Positions 33,559-44,075 are shown, counted from the first letter of the stretch. The stretch is DNA of 64,000 nt from Arthrobacter globiformis (GCF_003261175.1 NZ_QLNP01000103.1:1-64000); one strand, 5' to 3'. Numbers and translations: made by a program. Notes: a model not told the origin generated them from the letters alone.

Positions 33559-36111
33559 CTAGACATCCGCCGCGCGGGCCCGCAGAGCCCGGGCGACGCC
33601 GTCGCGGTTTTCCAGCATCATCCGGCGCAGCGCAGCGCTCTCCTCCGGCAGCGACGCAAGGAACGCGTCGGTCCGGTCCACGGTGGCCTGGCTGGTCAGC
33701 TGCGCCGGGTACAGCCCGACGACGACCTGCTGGGCCAGGGCATTGGTGCGCTCGGCAACGATTCCCGGGACGGCCTCGAAGTATTTCTCCGCGAACGGTT
33801 CCAGCAGCGCAGTGTCCAGCACCCGCGTGAAGCCCGCGACGGCCGAGGCCTGGATGGCGTTGGACAGCTCGCCCTTGACCACGATCGATTCCCAGGCTGC
33901 CAACTTGGCCTCCGGCGTGGGGATGGCAGCCTTGGCCAGGGCGGCCGCGTTCTGGCCGCTGGAGGTGTTGTCCTGCTTCAGTTCAGCGTCGATGTCCGCT
34001 TGGCCCAGCCTGCCGCCCGCCACGAGGGCGGCCACCAGCTCCCAGCGGAGGTCCTGGTCCACGGTAAGCCCGGCCAGCGTGGCCGAGCCGTCCAGCAGCC
34101 CGGCGATCCGGTCCAGCTGCTGCTCGCTGCGCGCCAGGAGCGCGAACGACTTGATGAACTGCAGCTGGGCGTCGGACCCGCCCGGCACGTCCGTGGCCAG
34201 TTCCCAGAGCCGGTCGACGGCGGCAACGGTGGTGGCCTCGCGGTGCTCCTCGGCCACGTAGAACGTGAGCGTGGTGGCAAGTTGCCGCAGCTGCACCAGG
34301 ATCACCGAGGAATCGGACTCGGAGGCGATGTTGGCCAGGATCAGGTCGACGTATCCGCGGGCGGGGCTCTCCCCGTCCCGTGCAGCGTCCCAGGCCGAAC
34401 CCCACACCAGCGTCCGCGGCAGGCTCTCGCGGAAATCCTTCAGGTGCGCCTTGGCGGTGGCGAGGGACTGCTCATCGAGGCGCACCTTGGCGTAGGCGAG
34501 GTCATCGTCGTTGAGCAGGATGAGGTCCGGCCGCTTGAGTCCGGCCAGTTCGGGGACCTCGGTGCGTTCGCCGTCGACGTCGAGCTCCTCACGGTGCACG
34601 CGCTCGAGCGTTCCCTCGCCGGTGAGGTCATAGAACCCAACCGCCAGGCGGTGCGGGCGGATGGTGGGCTGCTCGGCAACGGCCGACTGCAGGATGGCGA
34701 ACGAGGTGATGGTGCCGTCGGCGTCCACCGCCAGCTCCGGCTTGAGCGAGTTCACGCCGGCCGTCTCCAGCCACAGGCGGCCCCACTGGTCGAGGTCGCG
34801 TCCGCTGGCCTTCTCCAGCTCGACCATCAGGTCGCCGAGCTCGGTGTTGCGCCACGAATGCTTGGCGAAGTACTCACGTACCCCGGCCATGAACTGCTCG
34901 GGCCCCACCCAGGCCACCAGTTGCCGCAGCACGGAGGCGCCCTTGGCATAGGTGATGCCGTCGAAGTTCACCTCGACGTCCTGCAGGTCGTTGATCTCCG
35001 CGAAGATCGGGTGGGTCGTGGGGAGCTGGTCCTGGCGGTAGGCCCACGACTTCTCGACCGAGGCGAACGTGGTCCACGCGCTCTGGAACTTGGTGTTCTC
35101 CACCGCGGCCAGGTGTGACATGTATTCGGCGAAGGATTCGTTGAGCCAGAGGTCGTTCCACCAGCGCATGGTCACGAGGTCGCCAAACCACATGTGGGCG
35201 AGTTCGTGCAACACGGTGATGGCGCGGCGTTCTACCTGCGCCTCCGGGACCTTGCCGCGGAAGACATAGCCTTCGAGGATGGTGACCGCGCCGGCGTTTT
35301 CCATGGCGCCGGCGTTGAACTCCGGCACAAACAGCTGGTCGTACTTCTCAAACGGGTAGGGGCAGCCGAACTGAGCCTCGAAGAACTCGAAGCCCTGGCG
35401 CGTGAGCTCAAAGATGTTGTCCGCGTCCAGGTACTGCATGAGGGACTTGCGGGCGAAGACGCCCAGCGGCACGACGCGGCCATCCGAACTGGTGACGTCG
35501 CTGCGCACCGACTGGTACGGTCCCGCGATCAGCGCGGTGACGTAGGAGGACAGGCGTGGCGTGGGCGGAAAGTCCCAGACCGAGCGGGCGGCGCCGTCGT
35601 TCCCCGGTGTTGCCGTCACCGGCTCCGGCGTCGGGGAATTGGAGACGACGTCCCAGTGCGAGGGTGCGGTGACACGGAACCGGAAGGTGGCCTTGAGGTC
35701 GGGCTGTTCAAAGACCGCGAACATGCGGCGCGAGTCCGGCACCTCGAACTGCGTGTACAGGTACACCTCGCCGTCCACCGGGTCCACGAAGCGGTGCAGG
35801 CCTTCGCCGGTGTTCATGTAGGGAGCGTCCGCCACTACCGTCAGTTCGTTGTCCGCAGCAAGGTCCGGCAGCTGGATCCGGACGCCGTCGGACACCTCGG
35901 CGGGGTCCAGTTCGCGGCCGTTCAGCGTCACGCTGTGGACGGCGTCTGTCACGGCGTCGATGAACGTCGAGGATCCCGGCGCCGCCGTGAACCTGACAGT
36001 GGTGGTGGAACCGAAGACCGTCTCACCCTTGGTCAGGTCCAGGCTGACATCGTAGGAGTCGACGGCGATCAGGGCGGCGCGCTCGCGTGCTTCGGCGCGG
36101 GTCAGGTTCAT
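33559..36111 (-). CDS. pepN: aminopeptidase N (M1 family)
   Basis: 850-aa cytosolic zinc aminopeptidase. Seen: substrate motif GAMENAGAVTILE, zinc/catalytic HELAHMWFGDLVTMRWWNDL with distal Glu in WLNESFAEYM, and a helical C-terminal ERAP1-like domain (LVWGSAWDAARDGE onward). ATG 36111 is preferred over 36120 (MPGMNLTRAEAR) because family members begin MNLTR. First gene of the pepN-osmC operon. Confidence 0.96.
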   Translation of the reverse strand: MNLTRAEARERAALIAVDSYDVSLDLTKGETVFGSTTTVRFTAAPGSSTFIDAVTDAVHSVTLNGRELDPAEVSDGVRIQLPDLAADNELTVVADAPYMNTGEGLHRFVDPVDGEVYLYTQFEVPDSRRMFAVFEQPDLKATFRFRVTAPSHWDVVSNSPTPEPVTATPGNDGAARSVWDFPPTPRLSSYVTALIAGPYQSVRSDVTSSDGRVVPLGVFARKSLMQYLDADNIFELTRQGFEFFEAQFGCPYPFEKYDQLFVPEFNAGAMENAGAVTILEGYVFRGKVPEAQVERRAITVLHELAHMWFGDLVTMRWWNDLWLNESFAEYMSHLAAVENTKFQSAWTTFASVEKSWAYRQDQLPTTHPIFAEINDLQDVEVNFDGITYAKGASVLRQLVAWVGPEQFMAGVREYFAKHSWRNTELGDLMVELEKASGRDLDQWGRLWLETAGVNSLKPELAVDADGTITSFAILQSAVAEQPTIRPHRLAVGFYDLTGEGTLERVHREELDVDGERTEVPELAGLKRPDLILLNDDDLAYAKVRLDEQSLATAKAHLKDFRESLPRTLVWGSAWDAARDGESPARGYVDLILANIASESDSSVILVQLRQLATTLTFYVAEEHREATTVAAVDRLWELATDVPGGSDAQLQFIKSFALLARSEQQLDRIAGLLDGSATLAGLTVDQDLRWELVAALVAGGRLGQADIDAELKQDNTSSGQNAAALAKAAIPTPEAKLAAWESIVVKGELSNAIQASAVAGFTRVLDTALLEPFAEKYFEAVPGIVAERTNALAQQVVVGLYPAQLTSQATVDRTDAFLASLPEESAALRRMMLENRDGVARALRARAADV

Positions 36112-36333
36112 GCCTGGCAAGGTTGTGCCTCCAGAGGTTGTGGTGGCCGGGCAGGCCCGGCCCGCCGGCTGCTGCGCACGGTAGTCACTCGTGCGGTTGC
36201 ATCACTGTGAAGCCATTGTTTCATTTCGGTGCCGCTTGGCAAGTTGCGTAGCGCACTTCCCTGCCCCAAGTCCAGGGCCCGTTCCCCCGCGGGGTCCTCT
36301 CCGGCCGGCCGGTGCAGGGGTAGCGTTAAGGGC

Positions 36334-37347
36334 ATGGGAAAGATCCTCGATGCTGTGGACATCAAAGCGCTGCGGTTCGCGATCGGCTTCCCAGTGTTGC
36401 TTGCCGCCGGGTTCGCGGTCTGTGCCGTGCTGTTGCGGCCGGATCTGCCGGAACCACTGGCGGTCATGTGGAATAACGACGGCGGCACCGCCTTCGCTCC
36501 GTTCCCCGCCTTCGTGGGCGGCGGGGCCGCCCTGATCGTCATCACCGGCTGGCTGGTGCTGCTGCAGGCCGCGCCGGTGTCGCGGCCAACCGTCATGCGC
36601 CGGATCATGATGGGTGCGGGGTTGACAGTGAGCCTTTTCGTCACGACCGTGCTGGCGGCCGCCCTCGTAGGCCAGGCCGGCGTGGCTGACGCGCGCGGGT
36701 CAAGCGTGGACATGATTGTCCTGGCCTCGGGCAGCGGCGCCGCACTTTCCCTGGGGGTCATCATCGGATTCGTGTTCAAGGCGGACCAGCAGTGGACACC
36801 GGAGGATGACCGTGCCCTGCAGCAGGCCCTGGAACTTGAGCTCGACCCTGAGCTCGTCCGCGATTCCGTCCGGTTCTGGGTGCATGCGCGCAGCTCGGTC
36901 TTCGTCATGATCGCCATAGCCAGCCTGTTTCCCGCTTCCCTGATCGCGATCGCCGTGCCGTGGCTCGGAGCGCTGCTCGTGGCGGCCGCGCTCGTGGGCG
37001 CCGCGTTCCTGTTCGCCCGGGTCACCGCGGACCGAAGCGGGCTGCGCGTCTTCCTTGCAGGGATCCTGCGTGTGATCGACGTCCCCGCCGCCGCCATCTC
37101 CGCCGCCCAGCCGGCTGACGTCCGCGCCGCCGACTACGGCGGCTGGGGCTACCGCAACCACGACGGAACCGCAGCGGTTCTCGTCAGCAGCGGCCCCGCC
37201 GTCGTCGTCCGCAAGACCGACGGCCACAAACTTGCCGTAAGCGGCGGCAACGCCGACTCGGCCGCCCGTCTCGCGGAGGTCCTGACCCGCGTTGCGGCAA
37301 GGGCCCGCGGTGACGCCCGGCCGCCGGATACCCACCCGCCAGTTTAG
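36334..37347 (+). CDS. DUF1648-like membrane protein
   Basis: 337 aa with about five membrane helices: one near the start (FPVLLAAGFAVCAVLL), then the DUF1648 signature LPEPLAVMWNNDGGTAFAPF and three to four more segments to about residue 235; the soluble C-terminus (DYGGWGYRNHDGTAAVLVS) contains the YGGWGYR motif of this family. Some members act with sensor kinases in bacitracin or cell-wall responses, but no such partner lies here. Upstream gap 36112-36333 shows nothing recognisable. Confidence 0.8.
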   Translation: MGKILDAVDIKALRFAIGFPVLLAAGFAVCAVLLRPDLPEPLAVMWNNDGGTAFAPFPAFVGGGAALIVITGWLVLLQAAPVSRPTVMRRIMMGAGLTVSLFVTTVLAAALVGQAGVADARGSSVDMIVLASGSGAALSLGVIIGFVFKADQQWTPEDDRALQQALELELDPELVRDSVRFWVHARSSVFVMIAIASLFPASLIAIAVPWLGALLVAAALVGAAFLFARVTADRSGLRVFLAGILRVIDVPAAAISAAQPADVRAADYGGWGYRNHDGTAAVLVSSGPAVVVRKTDGHKLAVSGGNADSAARLAEVLTRVAARARGDARPPDTHPPV

Positions 37348-37488
37348 GGCGACGCGGAAGCGTACGGCCGCGTCACCACCCGGGCGGCACCCCGCTGGGG
37401 CGAAGCACACCGAGTACTCTTGGATCTGTTGATTTGACCTGTACCAGCCCGGCCGCGCCCCGGTGCTCATGACTGAACGGAAGCTACC

Positions 37489-37983
37489 GTGACAACAAAC
37501 CCTGCATTTCCGCGGGTCCACATCGCCACCGACCACGCCGGCATGGAGCTGAGCGCCCACCTGGTCAAGCACCTGACGGCGAACGGCTACGACGTGGTGG
37601 ATCACGGACCCAAGGAATACGACGCCCTGGACGACTACCCGTCGTTCTGCATCAACGCGGCGCTCGCAGTAGTGGCGGACCAGGCAGCAGGAGTCCACGC
37701 GCTGGGCATCGTGCTGGGCGGATCCGGAAACGGCGAGCAGATCGCGGCCAACAAGGTCAAGGGAGTCCGCGCCGCCCTGGCCTGGAACCTGTCCACCGCC
37801 ACGCTGGCCCGCGAGCACAATGATGCCAACGTCGTGGCCGTCGGCGGGCGCCAGCACAGTGTCGAGGAGGCCACGTCCCTGATCGAGGCTTTCCTGCAGG
37901 AGCCTTTCAGCAACGATGAGCGGCACGTCCGCCGGATCGGCAAGATCGCCACCTACGAAACCACCGGCGAGATCGTCGAATAG
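37489..37983 (+). CDS. rpiB: ribose-5-phosphate isomerase B
   Basis: 164 aa. Interconverts ribulose 5-phosphate and ribose 5-phosphate. Seen: ATDHAGMELSAHL at the start, GIVLGGSGNGEQIAANK and the later AREHNDANVVAVGGR. GTG start with GGAAG upstream. Its stop overlaps the GTG of the next gene (TAGTG), so it is coupled to the Nei-like glycosylase. It extends the pentose route served by gnd. Confidence 0.94.
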   Translation: MTTNPAFPRVHIATDHAGMELSAHLVKHLTANGYDVVDHGPKEYDALDDYPSFCINAALAVVADQAAGVHALGIVLGGSGNGEQIAANKVKGVRAALAWNLSTATLAREHNDANVVAVGGRQHSVEEATSLIEAFLQEPFSNDERHVRRIGKIATYETTGEIVE

Positions 37984-38909
37984 TGCCGGAAGGCCACTCC
38001 ATACACCGGCTGGCCCGCCAGTTCGGTGACGTGTTCGCCGGCGAGCGGCTGGCTGTCAGCAGCCCCCAGGGCCGCTTTGCCGCCGGCGCCGCGCTGCTGG
38101 ACGGGCACACCATGGTGCATGCGTCCGCCCATGGAAAGCACCTGTTCCTGCACTTCGAGCACGCTCTGGTGCTGCACGTCCACCTCGGCCTCTACGGGGC
38201 CTGGGATTTCGGCGGGGACAGCCAGTTCCGCGGGACCTCCAGCATCGGCGCGCCCCGCCGGGTGGGGGAACGTGAACTGCCTGGTGGCACTGGGTCATCA
38301 ACCGACGGGCCCGGTAACGATGCTGCTCCCGCCGAGTACGCCGGGCCGCCGGCGCCGGTGGGAGCGGTGCGGGTCCGGCTGGTGAGCGACCATGGGTGGG
38401 CTGACCTGCGCGGTGCCACCACGTGCGCGGCCATCACCGATGCCGAGGCGGCAGCCGTACTGGACAGGCTGGGCCCCGATCCGCTCCACAACACCTGCGG
38501 CAGCAGGGACGACTTCATCCGGCGCGTCCTGGCAAAGCGGACCCCGCTCGCCACGCTGCTGATGGACCAGAAGGTGATTGCCGGCGTCGGGAACGTCTAC
38601 CGGGCCGAAGTGCTGTTCCGCGGCAGGATCGACCCCCTGCTTCCCGGCCGTGCGCTCACCGCGGACGCCGCCGGCCTCCTCTGGGATGACACCGCCGCGG
38701 TGATGGCCGACGGCGTCCGCGACGGGCGGATCATCACCACCACCGCCGGCTTCTGGACCCGGAGCGGCCACCTTCCGCCGGGGGAGGAGGCGCACTTTGT
38801 CTACCGCCGCCACGGCCAGCCCTGCCGTGTCTGTGGCACTCCGGTTGCCCTGGCCGAACACGGCGCCCGCAAACTGTACTGGTGCCCGTCCTGCCAGCAG
38901 CCCGTTTGA
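37983..38909 (+). CDS. nei: Fpg/Nei-family DNA glycosylase (endonuclease VIII type)
   Basis: 308-aa base-excision repair enzyme. The catalytic N-terminus PEGHS (Pro2 and Glu3) is the Nei form; the H2TH region is MDQKVIAGVGNVYRAEVLFRG and the C-terminal zinc finger uses CRVCGTP and YWCPSCQQ. It should remove oxidised pyrimidines and nick the strand. GTG start overlaps the rpiB stop. A residue 100-125 insert rich in Gly/Thr (GGTGSSTDGPG) is unlike the core. Confidence 0.93.
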   Translation: MPEGHSIHRLARQFGDVFAGERLAVSSPQGRFAAGAALLDGHTMVHASAHGKHLFLHFEHALVLHVHLGLYGAWDFGGDSQFRGTSSIGAPRRVGERELPGGTGSSTDGPGNDAAPAEYAGPPAPVGAVRVRLVSDHGWADLRGATTCAAITDAEAAAVLDRLGPDPLHNTCGSRDDFIRRVLAKRTPLATLLMDQKVIAGVGNVYRAEVLFRGRIDPLLPGRALTADAAGLLWDDTAAVMADGVRDGRIITTTAGFWTRSGHLPPGEEAHFVYRRHGQPCRVCGTPVALAEHGARKLYWCPSCQQPV

Positions 38910-38950
38910 GCTGCGGGGGGCGCTGGCATAAGGGCGGCGAACCGAAACGG

Positions 38951-39020
38951 GGCACTTTGACACAAGACACGCCGGCCGCCGTCGCAATTCTTGGTTCCCG
39001 CGTCACCAAAGTGCCCCACG
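38951..39020. repeat. imperfect intergenic inverted repeat
   Basis: GGGGCACTTTG (38950-38960) and CAAAGTGCCCC (39006-39016) are perfect 11-base arms separated by about 45 bases, with an inner GCCGGCCGCCG. It lies between the Nei-like gene and the tRNA-Gly terminator and could fold when transcribed. It does not share sequence with the element at 9433. Confidence 0.6.
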
Positions 39021-39093
39021 ACGGCTGTCGACGGGGTGCCCAACTCTGAGTTGCTGCCCAGGGTTGTTGGAACAGCAGCGGGCTTAACGCAAA

Positions 39094-39118
39094 AGAGGCC
39101 CCTCGACGAGGGGCCTCT
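39094..39118 (-). terminator. tRNA-Gly terminator
   Basis: AGAGGCCCCTCG pairs perfectly with CGAGGGGCCTCT; read on the minus strand it is followed by TTTTG. Located just beyond the 3' end of tRNA-Gly. Confidence 0.85.
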
Positions 39119-39127
39119 CTGGTGCGG

Positions 39128-39198
39128 AGGGGACGACGGGAATCGAACCCGCGTAATCAGTTTGGAAGACTGAGGCTTTACCATTAAGCTACGTCCCC
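39128..39198 (-). tRNA. tRNA-Gly (anticodon TCC)
   Basis: 71-nt minus-strand cloverleaf: acceptor GGGGACG with CGTCCCC, D arm AGCTTAATGGTAAAGC, anticodon stem CAGTC... with TTCCAAA loop, T arm CGGGTTCGATTCCCG. Confidence 0.94.
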
Positions 39199-39350
39199 GA
39201 GGAAAGCGTTCCGGCGCCGGCTTTTGGGGGCGCGGGCCTTGGGCTCTTCTTCGGCGGCTGTTCAAGCCGGATATAACTAAACCTAATTCATGTCCCAACT
39301 GTCAAATGTGCAATCGCGGCGGGGATGAACGTAGACTGTCCTGTGCATTA

Positions 39351-39425
39351 CGGGGTGTAGCTCAGCTTGGCTAGAGCACCTGCTTTGGGAGCAGGAAGTC
39401 GCAGGTTCAAATCCTGTCACCCCGA
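39351..39425 (+). tRNA. tRNA-Pro (anticodon TGG)
   Basis: 75 nt: acceptor CGGGGTG with CACCCCG and A73, D arm GCTCAGCTTGGCTAGAGC, anticodon stem CCTGC/GCAGG with loop TTTGGGA, T arm GCAGGTTCAAATCCTGT. It lies about 80 bases before trigger factor and may share its leader region. Confidence 0.95.
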
Positions 39426-39504
39426 CTCTGCGGCCCGGGCCCCAGGCCTGGTCACAACAACGCGTTTGCAGAACCCATCCAACAAAACCAGGAGTACTTA
39501 GACC

Positions 39505-40896
39505 GTGAAGAGCGCTGTCGAGAACCTCACCCCCACGCGGGTCAAGCTCAATGTTGAGGTCCCCTTTGAGGAATTGAAGCCCAGCATCGACGAGGCATAC
39601 AAGACTGTTGCTTCGCAGATCCAGGTCCCTGGCTTCCGTAAGGGCAAGGTTCCCGCCAAGCTGATCGACCAGCGCGTCGGCCGCGGCTACGTCCTGGAGA
39701 CCGCCATCAACGAGGGCCTCAACGGCTGGTACCAGGCTGCAGTCCAGGAGTCCGGCATCCACCCCCTGAGCCGTCCCGAGGTTGAGATCACCGAGGTTCC
39801 GGATCCTTCCGCCACCGATGGTGAGCTGAAGTTCCAGGCCGAGGTTGACGTCCGCCCCGAGATCGAATTGCCCGACTACGCCGGCATCAAGGTTGAGGTT
39901 GCGGCGGCAGAGTCCTCTGACGCCGACGTCGACAAGGCCCTGGACGAACTGCGCGGCCGCTTCGGCACGCTCAAGTCCGTGGAGCGCCCGGCAGCTGACG
40001 GGGACTTCCTGAGCATCGACATCACCGCGAGCATCGACGGCGCCGAGGTGGACTCCGCTTCCGGGCTGTCCTACCAGGTTGGCGCCGGCACCATGCTCGA
40101 GGGCATGGACGAAGCCGTGACCGGCCTGAGCGCTGACGAGGACGCCATCTTCGACACCACCCTCGTGGGCGGCGACCACGCCGGCGAAGCCGCGCAGGTC
40201 AAGGTTGTCGTCAAGTCCGTCAAGGAGCGCGAACTGCCTGAGGCGAACGACGACTTCGCCCAGCTGGCCTCCGAGTTCGACACGCTGGCCGAACTGCGCG
40301 AGGACCTCGCCAAGCAGGCCGCCGATTCCAAGGTCGTGGAGCAGGGCGTCGAGGCCCGTGACAAGGTCCTTGACAAGCTCGTTGAGCTGGTTGAGGTTCC
40401 CGTTCCCGAGTCCGTCGTCGAAGAGCAGCTCGAGCAGCACTTCAAGGCCGAGAACTCCCACGGTGAAGGCGAGCACGACACCGAAGAGCACCGCGCCGAG
40501 GTCAAGGCCAACACCGAGCGCGCCTTCCAGAACGAGATCATCCTCGATGCCATCGCCGAGAAGGAAGAAGTTGGCGTCAGCCAGAACGAGCTGATCGACT
40601 ACATCGTCACCACCGCCAGCCAGTACGGCATGGACCCGAACCAGTTCGCCCAGATCATCGACCAGAGCGGCCAGGTTCCCATGATGGTCTCCGAGGTCCG
40701 CCGCCGTAAGGCGCTGGCCGTCGTCCTGGGCCAGGCCGAGGTCACGGACTCCGAGGGCAACAAGGTTGACCTGAGCGACTTCGTCCGCCCCGGCGGCGAA
40801 GAGGCTCCGGCCGTCGAAGCCGACGCAGAAACCGAAGCGGAAGAGGCAGCCGGCGAGACCGTCGCGAACGACGATCCCGCGGCCGTGAAGTTCTAG
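39505..40896 (+). CDS. tig: trigger factor
   Basis: 463-aa ribosome-bound chaperone. Ribosome-binding N-domain with [17 protein letters not shown], a PPIase domain ([11 protein letters not shown] to [23 protein letters not shown]) at about 150-240, and a helical C-domain; the acidic Glu/Ala tail after residue 430 is typical of Actinobacteria. GTG start. Upstream of clpP1-clpP2-clpX, the common chaperone-protease arrangement. Confidence 0.96.
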   Translation: MKSAVENLTPTRVKLNVEVPFEELKPSIDEAYKTVASQIQVPGFRKGKVPAKLIDQRVGRGYVLETAINEGLNGWYQAAVQESGIHPLSRPEVEITEVPDPSATDGELKFQAEVDVRPEIELPDYAGIKVEVAAAESSDADVDKALDELRGRFGTLKSVERPAADGDFLSIDITASIDGAEVDSASGLSYQVGAGTMLEGMDEAVTGLSADEDAIFDTTLVGGDHAGEAAQVKVVVKSVKERELPEANDDFAQLASEFDTLAELREDLAKQAADSKVVEQGVEARDKVLDKLVELVEVPVPESVVEEQLEQHFKAENSHGEGEHDTEEHRAEVKANTERAFQNEIILDAIAEKEEVGVSQNELIDYIVTTASQYGMDPNQFAQIIDQSGQVPMMVSEVRRRKALAVVLGQAEVTDSEGNKVDLSDFVRPGGEEAPAVEADAETEAEEAAGETVANDDPAAVKF

Positions 40897-40914
40897 CAGC
40901 AGCACGCATCAGCG

Positions 40915-40952
40915 GCGACAGCCCCCGGGTCCTCGGATCCGGGGGCTGTCGC
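40915..40952 (+). terminator. tig terminator
   Basis: GCGACAGCCCCCGG pairs perfectly with CCGGGGGCTGTCGC around a ten-base loop, 18 bases after the stop codon. Confidence 0.85.
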
Positions 40953-41112
40953 GTTAACGGCCGGTCCACAGCTCACGCTGGCAATCGTGCGCCGTCAGCG
41001 AACAGCGCGATTCCGACGAACAAATCCGCTCCGAAAGCGGTTAGTGTCCAAGTAGTGAAGTTCAGTGATGTCGTTCAGTGATGTCACCGTCACCAGCGAG
41101 AGGTAAGTACAA

Positions 41113-41754
41113 ATGTCACAGCAAGCAGCGGCCCCCCGCATGGCAACCGTCGATCCTGCAGCCCAGGACAACTACATCTACAACCGCCTGCTGAAAGAGC
41201 GCATCATCTGGCTTGGCTCCGAGGTCCGCGACGAGAACGCGAACGCCATCTGCTCACAGCTGCTGCTGCTTTCCGCCGAGGATCCCAACAAGGACATCTA
41301 CCTCTACATCAACTCGCCCGGCGGCTCGGTGACCGCCGGCATGGCCATCTACGACACCATGCAGTTCATCCCCAACGACGTCGTTACCGTCGCCACCGGC
41401 CTGGCGGCCTCCATGGGACAGTTCCTGCTGTCCTCGGGCACCAAGGGCAAGCGCTACGCCACCCCGAACGCCCGCATCCTGATGCACCAGCCCTCCGGTG
41501 GCATCGGCGGAACGGCTTCGGACATCAAGATCCAGGCCGAGCTGATCCTCCACATGAAGAAGGTCATGGCTGAGCTCACGGCGGACCAGACCGGACAGAC
41601 CGTGGAAACCATCCTCAAGGACAACGACCGCGACAAGTGGTTCACCGCCACCGAGGCGCTGGAATACGGCTTCTTCGACAAGATCTCGGCACACGCAGGA
41701 TCTGTCGCGGGCGGCGGCGGAACCCAGAACGCGTCATCCAACGGCCAGAGCTAA
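41113..41754 (+). CDS. clpP1: ATP-dependent Clp protease proteolytic subunit 1
   Basis: 213-aa serine protease subunit. Nucleophile in [14 protein letters not shown], catalytic His in [11 protein letters not shown] and Asp in [17 protein letters not shown]. The N-terminal extension before [17 protein letters not shown] is probably cleaved. It forms mixed rings with ClpP2. SD-like GAGAGG lies upstream; clpP2 follows 33 bases later. Confidence 0.96.
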   Translation: MSQQAAAPRMATVDPAAQDNYIYNRLLKERIIWLGSEVRDENANAICSQLLLLSAEDPNKDIYLYINSPGGSVTAGMAIYDTMQFIPNDVVTVATGLAASMGQFLLSSGTKGKRYATPNARILMHQPSGGIGGTASDIKIQAELILHMKKVMAELTADQTGQTVETILKDNDRDKWFTATEALEYGFFDKISAHAGSVAGGGGTQNASSNGQS

Positions 41755-41787
41755 ACCGGCACCAAGACAGAACTGAATCCAGGAGCA

Positions 41788-42453
41788 ATGAACATGAACT
41801 ACAATTTCGGATCGTCTGCCGGTAACCTGCCGACAAGCCGCTACGTCCTGCCGCAGTTCGAGGAGCGCACGCCGTATGGCTTCAAGCGCCAGGATCCCTA
41901 CACCAAGCTCTTCGAGGACCGGATCATCTTCCTCGGAGTCCAGGTGGATGACGCCTCGGCCGATGACATCATGGCTCAGCTGCTGGTGCTCGAGTCGACG
42001 GACCCGGACCGCGACATCACCCTGTACATCAACTCGCCGGGCGGCTCCTTCACGGCCATGACCGCGATCTACGACACCATGCAGTACATCCGCCCTGAGA
42101 TCCAGACCGTGTGCCTGGGCCAGGCCGCAAGTGCAGCTGCCGTGCTGCTGGCCGCGGGAACGCCGGGCAAGCGCCTGGCACTGCCCAACGCCCGCGTCCT
42201 GATCCACCAGCCGGCGCTGTCCGGCGGCCAGGGCGGACAGGCATCCGACCTTGAGATCCAGGCGGCCGAAGTCATGCGCATGCGGACCTGGCTGGAGGAT
42301 ACCTTGGCCAAGCACTCCGGCCGGACGCCGGAACAGGTCAACAATGACATCGAGCGCGACAAGATCCTCACCGCGGCCGAGGCGCAGGATTACGGCCTGA
42401 TCGACCAGGTCCTTGATTCCCGCAAGATCAAGCCGCAGGCGCTTGCCCGCTAA
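41788..42453 (+). CDS. clpP2: ATP-dependent Clp protease proteolytic subunit 2
   Basis: 221-aa ClpP paralogue: [14 protein letters not shown] (nucleophile Ser), NARVLIHQP (His) and [15 protein letters not shown] (Asp). The start [18 protein letters not shown] differs from ClpP1, as in other Actinobacteria where ClpP1P2 heterotetradecamers are the active form. ATG 41788 has CAGGAGC upstream; a second ATG lies two codons on. Confidence 0.96.
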   Translation: MNMNYNFGSSAGNLPTSRYVLPQFEERTPYGFKRQDPYTKLFEDRIIFLGVQVDDASADDIMAQLLVLESTDPDRDITLYINSPGGSFTAMTAIYDTMQYIRPEIQTVCLGQAASAAAVLLAAGTPGKRLALPNARVLIHQPALSGGQGGQASDLEIQAAEVMRMRTWLEDTLAKHSGRTPEQVNNDIERDKILTAAEAQDYGLIDQVLDSRKIKPQALAR

Positions 42454-42472
42454 ACAGGCGCTTGCCCGCTAA
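42436..42472. repeat. 18-base tandem duplication over the clpP2 stop codon
   Basis: CAGGCGCTTGCCCGCTAA at 42436-42453 (the last five codons and stop) is repeated exactly at 42455-42472, one base later. The second copy with GCGGGC at 42474-42479 forms a short GCCCGC/GCGGGC hairpin. Confidence 0.8.
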
Positions 42473-42667
42473 TGCGGGCACATGCCGCGTAAACAGCAGT
42501 AACGGACGCCGGTGGGGTTTAGATTTTTGAACCGCACCGGCGCCCGGTTTCCACCCCTCGGGCCGAATGTGACCTAGAGTGGATGTAAATCATTGCCGGA
42601 TCCCGGCCATGGTTAGATTCAACCGGTGCAAAGCTGCCCTTGCGGCAAGATACTAAGGGGTTCACAT

Positions 42668-43954
42668 ATGGCTCGGATTGGCGAGAGCGCGGATCTGCTC
42701 AAGTGCTCTTTCTGCGGCAAGAGCCAGAAGCAGGTGCGCAAGCTCATTGCCGGGCCCGGCGTCTACATCTGCGACGAGTGCATCGAGCTCTGTAACGAGA
42801 TCATCGAGGAAGAACTCGCAGAAGTCGCCGATCTGGGCAGTTTCGAGCTGCCAAAGCCCCGCGAAATCTTTGACTTCCTGCAGGAATACGTCATTGGCCA
42901 GGAACCGGCCAAGCGTTCCCTCGCCGTCGCGGTCTACAACCACTACAAGCGGATCCAGGCCGGCCACGCGCCCAAGAGCGGCACACTGGCCGACGGCGTC
43001 CACCACGACGACGTTGAAATCGCGAAGTCCAACATTCTCCTGATCGGCCCCACCGGCTGCGGCAAGACGTACCTTGCGCAGACCCTGGCGCGCCGGCTGA
43101 ACGTGCCCTTCGCCGTCGCCGACGCCACCGCCCTGACCGAAGCCGGATACGTGGGTGAAGACGTGGAGAACATCCTCCTCAAGCTCATCCAGGCCGCAGA
43201 CTATGACGTCAAAAAGGCTGAACAGGGCATTATCTATATCGACGAGATCGACAAGATCTCGCGCAAGAGCGAAAACCCCTCGATCACCCGCGATGTCTCG
43301 GGCGAGGGCGTACAGCAGGCCCTGCTGAAGATCCTCGAAGGAACGGTTGCTTCAGTTCCGCCGCAGGGCGGCCGCAAGCACCCGCACCAGGAATTCATCC
43401 AGATCGACACCACGAACGTCCTCTTCATCGTTGCCGGCGCCTTCGCCGGACTGGAGGACATCATCGGCTCCCGCTCCGGCCGCAAGGGCATCGGCTTCGG
43501 CGCTCCGCTGAACGAGGTCAAGAACACCGACTCCTACGGCGAAGTGATGCCGGAAGACCTCCTGAAGTTCGGGCTTATTCCGGAGTTCATCGGCCGCCTG
43601 CCGGTCATCACCACTGTCTCCAACCTTGACCGTCCCGCTCTGATCCAGATCCTGTCGACGCCCAAGAACGCTCTGGTCAAGCAGTACCAGAAGATGTTCC
43701 AGCTGGACGGCGTGGAGCTGGTGTTCGACGACGATGCCCTGGACCTGATTGCAGACCAGGCACTGGAACGGGGAACCGGAGCCCGCGGACTGCGCGCCAT
43801 CATGGAGGAAGTCCTTCTCCCGGTAATGTTCGACCTGCCCAGCAGGGACGACATCGCCAGCGTGGTCATCACCGCTGACGTGGTGGGCAAGAAGGCCCAG
43901 CCCACCATGATCACGCACGACGTCGTGGCCAAGCGGCGGAACAAGTCCGCTTAG
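42668..43954 (+). CDS. clpX: ATP-dependent Clp protease ATP-binding subunit ClpX
   Basis: 428-aa AAA+ unfoldase that feeds ClpP1P2. N-terminal zinc-binding domain with Cys13, Cys16, Cys35 and Cys38, Walker [16 protein letters not shown], Walker [11 protein letters not shown], the pore loop and IGFGAPL region preceding the sensor-2 motif [13 protein letters not shown]. The ATG at 42668 begins exactly at the zinc domain; the frame upstream to 42626 is not part of the protein. 214 bases separate it from clpP2. Confidence 0.97.
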   Translation: MARIGESADLLKCSFCGKSQKQVRKLIAGPGVYICDECIELCNEIIEEELAEVADLGSFELPKPREIFDFLQEYVIGQEPAKRSLAVAVYNHYKRIQAGHAPKSGTLADGVHHDDVEIAKSNILLIGPTGCGKTYLAQTLARRLNVPFAVADATALTEAGYVGEDVENILLKLIQAADYDVKKAEQGIIYIDEIDKISRKSENPSITRDVSGEGVQQALLKILEGTVASVPPQGGRKHPHQEFIQIDTTNVLFIVAGAFAGLEDIIGSRSGRKGIGFGAPLNEVKNTDSYGEVMPEDLLKFGLIPEFIGRLPVITTVSNLDRPALIQILSTPKNALVKQYQKMFQLDGVELVFDDDALDLIADQALERGTGARGLRAIMEEVLLPVMFDLPSRDDIASVVITADVVGKKAQPTMITHDVVAKRRNKSA

Positions 43955-44075
43955 CCGGATTGAATCGGCCGGGCCGGAATAAATCGGCCCGATCCATCGC
44001 TGTCACTTAAGCGTGCCTTCCGAGTATGGCTTTGCGGCGCGCCACACCCCGAAGACTTCCCTGAGGAGATTTGCT

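Noticed and set aside
33040-35118. 692-codon plus-strand frame opposite pepN
   Set aside because: Antisense to aminopeptidase N, which shows GAMEN and HELAH zinc motifs on the minus strand.
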